From: Frankiales bacterium
Lineage (GTDB): Bacteria > Actinomycetota > Actinomycetes > JAFAQI01
Direction of reading: 5' to 3'
Length of the DNA: 6,311 nucleotides
NCBI GenBank assembly: GCA_019246495.1
Contig: JAFAQI010000399.1
Span: forward strand, 1-6,311
Part shown: positions 1 to 5,817 of the stretch, in pieces
Layout: every line of letters starts with the position of its first letter
Position numbering within the stretch: position 1 is the stretch's first letter
Program-made: the position numbers and the translations under genes
Notes under the pieces: model-generated
What the model was told of the DNA's origin: nothing
Seen by the model: the letters and a program-made list of their open reading frames with translations, nothing else
The model's database searches: none

Positions 1-1718
1 CGGCGGCGACCCCGCCGGCGGGGTCCGACCTGGGCGCCGTCGAACACCTCGTGTTCCTCATGATGGAGAACCGCTCCTACGACCACTACTTCGGCGCCTA
101 CCCCCGCGGCCGGGGCTTCGACGACCACCCGCCACATCGCCTCGGCAACTTCGCGCAGGACTTCCCCGGCAGCAGCGGCATCGAGCCGCGCGACGTGCTG
201 CTGCCGTTTCACCTGCGCGGTCCCGCCGAGCGGTGCACGAAGGACCTCACCCACAACTGGGGGCCGATGCACCAGTGCTGGAACCACGGCCGGATGGACT
301 CGTTCGTCCGGGTGCACACGTCGGCGAAGCACGAAGGCAACCCGGCGGGCGCGCTGACCATGGGCTACTACACCCGGCGCGAGCTCGGCTTCTACTACTC
401 GCTCGCCGACCACTTCACCCTCGGCGACGGGTACTTCTCGTCGATCCTCGGGCCGACGCATCCGAACCGGCTCATGGGCATCAGCGGGACGATCGACCCC
501 GCCGGACGTCACGGCGGGCCGGTGACCGACACCAGCCCGGATCCGCGCGTCCGCTGGACCTGCGCCTGGCCGACCGCGCCGGAGGTCCTGGAGGACAAAG
601 GAATCAGCTGGAAGGTCTACCACCCGTCCTCCGGCGACCTCGCGACGATGGGTGCCGATGCGGCGAAGTTCGCGATGCTGCCGGCGTACCCGATCTGGAA
701 CCCGGCGTTCTACGACCCCATCGTCAACCCGACCGTGCTGCTCGACTCCGACAACGTGCTGCCCTACTTCAAGGCGTACGAGAACCCGACGACTCCGCTC
801 TACAAGAAGGCGTTCCTGCCGACGTTTCCGGCGGAGTTCACCAACGACGTCAAGGCCGGAACGCTGCCGAAGGTCTCCTGGCTGATCCCGCCGCTCGGAT
901 TCGACGAGCATGCAAGCGCGTCACCCGACCACGGCATGTGGTTCACCTCGGCGGTGCTCGACGCGCTCACGGCCAACCCGGCGGTCTGGTCGAAGACCGT
1001 GCTGTTCCTGATGTACGACGAGAACGACGGGATGTTCGACCACGTCTCACCGCCCACCGCGCCGCACGGCACACCGGGTGAATGGCTGACTGCGAAGACC
1101 ATCAGCCCAAACACGTCGGGTATCCGCGGCCCGCTCGGCCTCGGCGTACGCGTCCCGTTCCTGGTGGTGTCGCCGTTCAGCCGCGGCGGGCACATCGCGT
1201 CGGAGACGTTCGACCACACCTCGCAGCTGAAGTTCCTCGAGGAACGCTTCGGCATCACCATGCCCAACATCTCGCACTGGCGACGACGCACGGTCGGTGA
1301 CCTGACGTCGACGCTGTTCCGCAGCGCAGCCGATGCGTCGATGCCGGCGCTGCACCCGGCGCCCGGTCTCGGCGCTCCCTCGTTCACCGGACCGTGCGCG
1401 GAGCAGAACCAGGAGAGCGAGTTCGTCGGTGGGTCCGACCCGGTCCTGCCCTCGCGACAGCGGATGCCCACCCAGCACGGCACGACGGTGCCGGCCGACC
1501 GCTTCGTCGACGTGTCCGCGGCGCGTGGTCACCGGTCGCGGCGTCGTCGTCGGGGGTCGGCAGGCGGTACGCACGGCAGCACCCACAACGGATCACTGGC
1601 CGACACCGGCGGGCTGCCGGGCGCCGTTGAGGGCGTCGCCGCGCTCACGGCGGCCGGTGCTGCGGCGGCCCTACGTCGCGCAACCGCGCGGGACGCTTCG
1701 GGTGAGGCCTCCGGCTGA
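1..1718 (+). CDS. Phospholipase C / acid phosphatase-type phosphoesterase, 5'-partial, wall-anchored
   Basis: Secreted phosphoesterase family enzyme, expected to hydrolyse phospholipids or other phosphomonoesters/diesters outside the membrane. The frame is open from base 3 and the first visible residues (AATPPAGSDLGAVEHL) are already the Pro/Ala linker and first strand of the domain, so the start and any Sec/Tat signal lie left of the window; the GTG at 51 is internal. Counting from that GTG as residue 1, family motifs are ENRSYDHYFG (6-15, metal-binding Glu/Asn), the HGRMDSF block (79-85), LADHFTLGDGYFSS (118-131), GPTHPNR (134-140; the Thr matches the nucleophile position of PlcH-type enzymes), DEH (285-287), YDENDGMFDH (322-331) and SPFSRGG plus SETFDHTS (374-391). 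All core motifs look intact. The catalytic domain ends near 425. No C-terminal repeat domain of the Pseudomonas PlcH type follows; instead there is a roughly 90-residue polar, Arg-rich linker and an LAXTG sorting signal. Family is sure; substrate is not. Confidence 0.93.
   Translation, partial: AATPPAGSDLGAVEHLVFLMMENRSYDHYFGAYPRGRGFDDHPPHRLGNFAQDFPGSSGIEPRDVLLPFHLRGPAERCTKDLTHNWGPMHQCWNHGRMDSFVRVHTSAKHEGNPAGALTMGYYTRRELGFYYSLADHFTLGDGYFSSILGPTHPNRLMGISGTIDPAGRHGGPVTDTSPDPRVRWTCAWPTAPEVLEDKGISWKVYHPSSGDLATMGADAAKFAMLPAYPIWNPAFYDPIVNPTVLLDSDNVLPYFKAYENPTTPLYKKAFLPTFPAEFTNDVKAGTLPKVSWLIPPLGFDEHASASPDHGMWFTSAVLDALTANPAVWSKTVLFLMYDENDGMFDHVSPPTAPHGTPGEWLTAKTISPNTSGIRGPLGLGVRVPFLVVSPFSRGGHIASETFDHTSQLKFLEERFGITMPNISHWRRRTVGDLTSTLFRSAADASMPALHPAPGLGAPSFTGPCAEQNQESEFVGGSDPVLPSRQRMPTQHGTTVPADRFVDVSAARGHRSRRRRRGSAGGTHGSTHNGSLADTGGLPGAVEGVAALTAAGAAAALRRATARDASGEASG
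8..25. repeat. Perfect 18-bp palindrome inside the phosphoesterase linker codons
   Basis: Bases 8-25 (GACCCCGCCGGCGGGGTC) equal their own reverse complement. They could fold into a 7-bp stem with a CCGG loop. They also encode the Thr-Pro-Pro-Ala-Gly-Ser linker ahead of the catalytic domain, so composition alone may explain the symmetry. No function is claimed. Confidence 0.4.
1596..1691 (+). other. LAXTG cell-wall sorting signal (class E sortase type) at the phosphoesterase C-terminus
   Basis: The codons from 1596 to 1610 read LADTG (residues 516-520 counted from the GTG at 51). An Ala/Gly/Val-rich stretch of about 20 residues (521-540) follows, then basic residues RRATAR (542-547) and a short tail to the stop. 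This order (pentapeptide, hydrophobic span, positive charges) is that of sortase substrates, and LAXTG is the known motif of actinobacterial class E sortases. Before it lies a flexible Gly/Ser/Thr linker with a run of five Arg (497-501), plausible as a wall-spanning segment. Weak points: the hydrophobic span carries a Glu (527) and is only mildly hydrophobic, and about eight residues follow the last Arg. Confidence 0.62.
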
Positions 1719-1728
1719 GCGGCCTGCG

Positions 1729-1734
1729 TAGGGT
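1729..1734 (+). promoter_or_regulatory. Possible -10 box (TAGGGT) for a leaderless MBL-hydrolase transcript
   Basis: TAGGGT fits the actinobacterial TANNNT -10 consensus and ends seven bases before the ATG at 1742, which is the spacing expected when transcription starts on the A of the start codon. No purine-rich Shine-Dalgarno sequence sits at the usual distance, which agrees with a leaderless mRNA. No convincing -35 hexamer is seen around 1706-1711. The box lies in the 23-base gap after the phosphoesterase stop. Confidence 0.4.
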
Positions 1735-1741
1735 TGGCCGC

Positions 1742-2401
1742 ATGTCTGACACCTATACCGGCACCGTGACGGTTGGCGGGGCACCGCAGAGCCGCGACCT
1801 TGGCCCGCTGACCATCACCAAGATCGCCGTCGGCCCGATGGACAACAACGCGTATTTCTTGAAGTGCAACAACACTGGGGATGTCGTTCTCATCGACGCC
1901 GCGAACGAGCCCGACCGCCTGCTCGCCGTCCTCGGCGACGACCGGCTGCAACGGGTCGTGACGACGCATCAGCACTTCGACCACTGGCAGGGGCTGCCCG
2001 AGATCTACGCCGCGACGGGTGCACCGGTGACGGCCCATCCCGCCGACGCGGACGCACTGCCGGTTCAGCCGGTCGACCACGTGGACGACGGCGGCACAGT
2101 CGCGGTCGGAGACTGCGAGCTGTCGGTCATCCACATCGTCGGTCACACGCCGGGGTCGATCGCCCTGCTCTACGACGGGCCTGACCGCCCGCACCTGTTC
2201 ACCGGCGACTGCCTGTTCCCCGGGGGCGTGGGCAACACCGAGAAGGACCCGCAGCGCTTCTCGTCACTGATCCAGGACGTGTCCAGCAAGATCTTCGACC
2301 GATTGCCGGACGAGACGTGGGTTTATCCCGGACACGGCGGCGACACGACGCTCGGCGCCGAGCGGCCGCACCTGCAGGAGTGGCGCGACCGCGGTTGGTG
2401 A
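1742..2401 (+). CDS. MBL-fold metallo-hydrolase, glyoxalase II-like
   Basis: Cytosolic metallo-beta-lactamase-fold hydrolase of 219 residues, closest in style to glyoxalase II (hydroxyacylglutathione hydrolase-like) proteins; substrate unknown. The two-metal site is complete: THQHFDH (75-81) gives His76, His78, Asp80 and His81; GHTPGS gives His135; TGDCLF gives Asp156; PGHGGDTT gives His198. Other blocks typical of an actinobacterial subgroup are GPMDNNAY (31-38), FPGGVGNTEKDP (159-170) and the LGAERPHLQEWRDRGW ending; from memory the Mycobacterium tuberculosis Rv1637c product is of this kind. There is no signal peptide. The ATG is preferred because it gives a full-length protein and has a TANNNT box seven bases upstream. 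The gene follows the phosphoesterase by 23 bases on the same strand and converges with the M48 gene. Actinobacteria generally use mycothiol rather than glutathione, so a mycothiol thioester or another ester is possible, as inference only. Confidence 0.93.
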   Translation: MSDTYTGTVTVGGAPQSRDLGPLTITKIAVGPMDNNAYFLKCNNTGDVVLIDAANEPDRLLAVLGDDRLQRVVTTHQHFDHWQGLPEIYAATGAPVTAHPADADALPVQPVDHVDDGGTVAVGDCELSVIHIVGHTPGSIALLYDGPDRPHLFTGDCLFPGGVGNTEKDPQRFSSLIQDVSSKIFDRLPDETWVYPGHGGDTTLGAERPHLQEWRDRGW

Positions 2402-2417
2402 CCTAGGCGTCCCAATC
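2393..2417. terminator. Imperfect hairpin across the convergent gene ends, possible bidirectional terminator
   Basis: GGTTGG (2393-2398) pairs with CCAATC (2412-2417) with one G-U wobble when read on the plus strand, and GAC (2400-2402) pairs with GTC (2409-2411) around a six-base loop, leaving one bulged T at 2399. It spans the MBL stop codon and most of the 20-base gap before the M48 stop. No T tract follows on either strand, so it is not a classical intrinsic terminator; actinobacterial terminators often lack one. The stem is modest in strength. Confidence 0.33.
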
Positions 2418-2421
2418 ACCA

Positions 2422-3741
2422 TCAGGTGCGATCCCAGTCGGGCGCGGCATTGCCGCGACGGCCCATGCCGGCATCGATCTGTGCCGGGGTAAGCCTCCGC
2501 TCGACTCTTCCGCGGATGTAGGCATCCATCTGGCGCAAGACTGGCGCGAATTCCGCAGTCACGTCATCAAGCAGGGCGCTCGGAACGCTGAAGGACCCCA
2601 CGCCGACTTCGGGCCGGCTCTCGAGAAAGCGGGCACGCCTAGCGACGTTGGGGTGGGTGCTGTAGACGCCCGGCACCGAACGCCGATCTGCACGTCTCAG
2701 GCGGTCGCGCTGCCGCGCAGGAAATCTCGAAAGCAGGTCGAGTTCGGCCGTCCACACATCGGAGCCGGAGCGCCAGAGCACCGCGTCGCGCAACTCCCAC
2801 ATGCACGCGTCCAGTAGAAGGGTCTTGTCCAAGGCACTGATTGCGGCAGCGGAACCTACGAGTCGGGCAGCGACCAGATCGGCGCGATATTCAGCAACCC
2901 GACTGCTCGAACTCGACAGGCGCAGCAGCGCTCGCAGCAGCCACTTCGCTACAAGTCGAAGCGGAGCGCGAACAGCAGCGCGAAACAGCACCTGAGCGAT
3001 GTGGACGGCGTCGCGACGTGGAGTGAGGACGTCGAGCCACACTCGCAAGGCACTCAGTGACGTCGACAGCACAATTCGACGGCGCGGATCGTGATTGACC
3101 TGGTGTCCCAGCTCATGTGCCAGAACGGCGGTTCGCTCCGGCCAGTCGAGGACGACCCACAGAGGCAGACCGAGATACAGCACCCGTCGTTGACGGAAGC
3201 CAACCCGTGAGGTCGCGGCGTTCGGTTCGAACGTGATGACCACAAAATCGAACGCGGGACTCCCCACCGCTGATGCCAACGCGTCCAGGAGTTCGAAGAA
3301 GCGGGGTGCTCGATCCCGGGGCAGCACGAACTTGCGCGGCGCGCGGCCAAAGCGAGGACGGACCAACCACGCGAGAAGCAGACCGCCAGGAACGAAGGGC
3401 CACAAGGCGGGAGCACCCGCAGCAGCCCGAGTTGCCAGCCAGCCAGCTGTCAGGACGAGAAGGAGCGTCACTGCGTGCACAGCTGACCCCAGCACCATCG
3501 CGACCATTGCGCGCAGGCGAGAACTGAGGGATGGCCCTGCCGAGCGCATCGCCTCCGCCAAGGCCGACTCCTCGAGACGACGCGCGCTACGCGCCCGGCG
3601 TTGCTCCCGGCGTTGCGAGCGGCGTGAGGTCTTGCCTTGCTCCGCCGGTGAGACATTCCACTCGCATCCCTCGCACCACGGAGAGAATCCAACATCGATT
3701 GCCAGTGGACGCCCACACTCAGGACAGTTCGTCGCCGTCAC
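2422..3741 (-). CDS. M48-family membrane metalloprotease with N-terminal zinc ribbon
   Basis: HtpX/Ste24-like zinc endopeptidase of 439 residues, probably acting on membrane or misfolded proteins at the inner face of the membrane. A four-Cys zinc ribbon opens the protein (CPECG at 6-10, WCEGCEWN at 22-29: Cys6, Cys9, Cys23, Cys26). An Arg/Glu-rich, probably helical segment (39-66) follows. Two hydrophobic spans (about 79-103 and 111-127) form a membrane hairpin. The catalytic motif is AHELGH (208-213; His209, Glu210, His213), with EYRAD (284-288) supplying the third zinc ligand and an STHP motif at 361-364 as in HtpX proteins. The start is a GTG preceded by GAGGA at four bases; it places the first Cys at residue 6. 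The gene lies 47 bases after the acyl-CoA reductase stop. Of its first 67 codons 20 end in A or T, more than in its neighbours. The zinc ribbon could bind a partner or nucleic acid; this is unproven. Confidence 0.92.
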   Translation of the reverse strand: MTATNCPECGRPLAIDVGFSPWCEGCEWNVSPAEQGKTSRRSQRREQRRARSARRLEESALAEAMRSAGPSLSSRLRAMVAMVLGSAVHAVTLLLVLTAGWLATRAAAGAPALWPFVPGGLLLAWLVRPRFGRAPRKFVLPRDRAPRFFELLDALASAVGSPAFDFVVITFEPNAATSRVGFRQRRVLYLGLPLWVVLDWPERTAVLAHELGHQVNHDPRRRIVLSTSLSALRVWLDVLTPRRDAVHIAQVLFRAAVRAPLRLVAKWLLRALLRLSSSSSRVAEYRADLVAARLVGSAAAISALDKTLLLDACMWELRDAVLWRSGSDVWTAELDLLSRFPARQRDRLRRADRRSVPGVYSTHPNVARRARFLESRPEVGVGSFSVPSALLDDVTAEFAPVLRQMDAYIRGRVERRLTPAQIDAGMGRRGNAAPDWDRT

Positions 3742-3745
3742 CGAA

Positions 3746-3750
3746 TCCTC
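3746..3750 (-). promoter_or_regulatory. Ribosome binding site of the M48 protease gene
   Basis: On the minus strand GAGGA precedes the GTG at 3741 by four bases (spacer TTCG). No other ATG or GTG close upstream is in frame without running into the acyl-CoA reductase coding region, so this site decides the start. The spacing is slightly short. Confidence 0.5.
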
Positions 3751-3788
3751 ATCGCTTCGCGGCCGCTGGAGGAGTTCGCCCGCCGTGG

Positions 3789-5765
3789 CTACCAGTGCAC
3801 ACCGGGGAGCAGCCGGACGAGTGCCTGCGCTCCGCGGTTGAGTGAGACTTGGTCGTCGCCGCCGGCCGCCTTGGAGTCCGGAAACACCCGGTAGGCGACG
3901 TGCAGCACGGCATCGACGACCTTGGGTGCGAGTGCGTAAGACACCACGCCGAAGGTCCCCAACCGGGTGCCGATGTGCTTCGGTCGTTCGGTGAGCGCGC
4001 GCACGACCATGTCGGCAGCGTCATCGGGCGTGAGTGTCGGGAACGCGTCGTAGATGCGCGTCGGTCGGATCATCGGCGTACGGACCAGAGGCATGTGGAT
4101 GGTCGTGAACGTGACGCCGTCGCCGTAGGTCTCTGAGGCGACGACGCGGCTGAACGCGTCAAGGGCGGCCTTGGACGCGACGTACGCCGAGAACCGAGGC
4201 GGCGCGGTCTGCACACCGATCGACGAGATGTTGACGACGTGCCCGAAGCGGCGCTCGGCCATGTGCGGCAGAAGCGCAAGCACCATGCGGACGGCGGCGA
4301 AGTAGTTGAGCGACATCGTGCGCTCGAAGTCGTGCATCCGGTCGTAAGACAGGTGCACCGAGCGGCGAATGGATCGGCCCGCGTTGTTGACCAGGCAGTC
4401 GATGCCTGCCGGATGGTCGGCGACCATCTGCTTGACAGTTGCGGCGACGGCCTCGGTGTCGGTGATGTCACACGGATAGACCCACGCGCTTCCGCCGGCC
4501 GCCTCGATCTCGTCCTTCAGCTCGTCGAGCTTGTCGGCGCTGCGCGCGACGAGCAACGGCACGCCCCCTCGTCCGGCGACCGCGAGCGCGGTCGCCCGGC
4601 CGATGCCGGAGGATGCGCCGGTGATTACGACGGTGCGTCCCGCGAGTGGGCCGCCGGAGCGCGGACGGCGAGCCCGCGCCGGGTCGAGCTCCTTCTCCCA
4701 GAACCGCCAGATGGCCGGCGCGTAGTCGTCGAGCCGCGGCACCTGGACCCCTGCGGTCGCCAGCTCGCGCTGTGCATCTGTCGCGTCGAACACCGGCCGG
4801 AACGTCGAGTGCGGCACGACCTCGGGCGGCACGGCGAGACGATCGAACAGCACGTCGCGCGCGACCGAGGCGCCGGGCACGCGCTCGACAAACGACAGCA
4901 GCCGCAGGGCCGGGACGACGACACGACGATCGACGGGCACCGCCACGGCCGGAGCACCGGCGGCGCGGGCGAACGTGTTGACGACGTCGAGCAGCGGCTG
5001 CGGCTCAGGAGCGACGAGATGGAACGCTCGCCCGTCGAGCCCGTCGCGATGCACGAGCACGTCGATCGCGGCCGCGACGTAGTCGACCGGCACGATGTTG
5101 GTGTCGCCGAGGTCGGGACCGACCAGCGGAAGCCAGGAGGGCAACGACGCGAGACGGGCCAAGGCCGGGAAGAAGTAGTAGGGCCCGTCGACCTTGTCCA
5201 TCTCGCCGGTGCGCGAGTGACCGACGACGATGGCGGGCCGATAGACCCGCCACGGCACATCGCTCTGGCTGCGAACGAGCTTCTCCGCCTCGAACTTCGT
5301 TGCGTGGTACGGCGACGGCAGCCGCTGGCCTTCGTCGAACATCGCCTCGGTGAAGACTCCACGATGCTCACCCGCGACCGCGACCGATGACACGTGGTGG
5401 AAGCAGCCGGCGCGCAGGTCGGCGGCAAGGGCGAGGGCCTCCTGCGTGCCACCGACATTGACGCGCCGGTTGGTCTCCGCGTCGGCCGTCATGTCATACA
5501 GAGCCGCGAGATGGACCACGTGGTCAACCCGATCGCGCAACCGGTCGCGATCGGCCGACGCGACTCCGAGCAACGGGTCGGTGAGGTCACCGACGAGCGG
5601 CTCGATCCGTCCCTTGTCCGGCCATCGCGTTACGAGGGCGTCGAGCTTCGCCAGCGACTGACGCCGTACGACAACAAACACGTGCGCGTCATCGCGCTCG
5701 AGCAGCAGTTCGACGAGATGCCGGCCGAGGAAACCGGTCGCACCGGTCACGAGGTAGGTCGTCAC
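3789..5765 (-). CDS. Two-domain fatty acyl-CoA reductase (AcrA1-like; NAD(P)-binding reductase fused to Acr1-like SDR)
   Basis: Predicted cytosolic NAD(P)H-dependent reductase of fatty acyl-CoA, giving fatty aldehyde and probably fatty alcohol; 658 residues, close to mycobacterial AcrA1 (about 650) and Marinobacter fatty acyl-CoA reductase (about 660). Domain 1 (1-360) is an extended SDR of the male-sterility/epimerase type: TGATGFLG (7-14), HVSSVAVAG (124-132), YHATK (Tyr153, Lys157). Domain 2 (375-658) is a classical SDR: TGASSGIG (382-389), NNAG (460-463), NISSIG (512-517), YVASK (Tyr528, Lys532). DCLVNNAGRSIRRSVH, RFSAYVASKAALDAFSR, MPLVRTPMI and the final LLPGVHW closely resemble Acinetobacter Acr1, an acyl-CoA reductase, as I recall that sequence. 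Both catalytic sites look intact. The GTG at 5765 is chosen because the Rossmann strand starts at once and GGGAAG lies nine bases upstream; a frame opening further up (to 6017) lacks family similarity. The product may feed wax ester or ether lipid synthesis. Confidence 0.92.
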   Translation of the reverse strand: MTTYLVTGATGFLGRHLVELLLERDDAHVFVVVRRQSLAKLDALVTRWPDKGRIEPLVGDLTDPLLGVASADRDRLRDRVDHVVHLAALYDMTADAETNRRVNVGGTQEALALAADLRAGCFHHVSSVAVAGEHRGVFTEAMFDEGQRLPSPYHATKFEAEKLVRSQSDVPWRVYRPAIVVGHSRTGEMDKVDGPYYFFPALARLASLPSWLPLVGPDLGDTNIVPVDYVAAAIDVLVHRDGLDGRAFHLVAPEPQPLLDVVNTFARAAGAPAVAVPVDRRVVVPALRLLSFVERVPGASVARDVLFDRLAVPPEVVPHSTFRPVFDATDAQRELATAGVQVPRLDDYAPAIWRFWEKELDPARARRPRSGGPLAGRTVVITGASSGIGRATALAVAGRGGVPLLVARSADKLDELKDEIEAAGGSAWVYPCDITDTEAVAATVKQMVADHPAGIDCLVNNAGRSIRRSVHLSYDRMHDFERTMSLNYFAAVRMVLALLPHMAERRFGHVVNISSIGVQTAPPRFSAYVASKAALDAFSRVVASETYGDGVTFTTIHMPLVRTPMIRPTRIYDAFPTLTPDDAADMVVRALTERPKHIGTRLGTFGVVSYALAPKVVDAVLHVAYRVFPDSKAAGGDDQVSLNRGAQALVRLLPGVHW

Positions 5766-5774
5766 GGCGTCAGT

Positions 5775-5780
5775 CTTCCC
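5775..5780 (-). promoter_or_regulatory. Ribosome binding site of the acyl-CoA reductase gene
   Basis: GGGAAG on the minus strand lies nine bases before the GTG at 5765, within the 52-base gap after the Eis-like gene. It supports the internal GTG over longer readings that would overlap the Eis-like coding region. No -10 box of the TANNNT kind is visible in this gap, so co-transcription with the upstream gene is possible. Confidence 0.45.
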
Positions 5781-5817
5781 GGCCGACCGCAGCACGATCC
5801 GTCGGGTCGCGTCCGAA

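Noticed and set aside
51..53. GTG as the start of the phosphoesterase.
   Set aside because: The frame is open to the left edge and the preceding residues (GAVEHL) belong to the conserved first strand, so the start is outside the window.
800..1586. Minus-strand frames of 227 and 179 codons opposite the phosphoesterase.
   Set aside because: No recognisable motifs, overlap with each other, and lie under a gene with clear family motifs in the other strand.
4239..5390. A 383-codon open frame on the plus strand, opposite the acyl-CoA reductase, and a further one at 5394-6056.
   Set aside because: Both are rich in Arg, Gly, Asp and Ala and match no family; they mirror the codon pattern of the well-supported minus-strand genes, a usual by-product of high GC.
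5766..5817. A CGACC/GGTCG inverted repeat in the gap before the acyl-CoA reductase as terminator or operator.
   Set aside because: Five base pairs with a loop of about 19 bases and no T tract is too weak to call.
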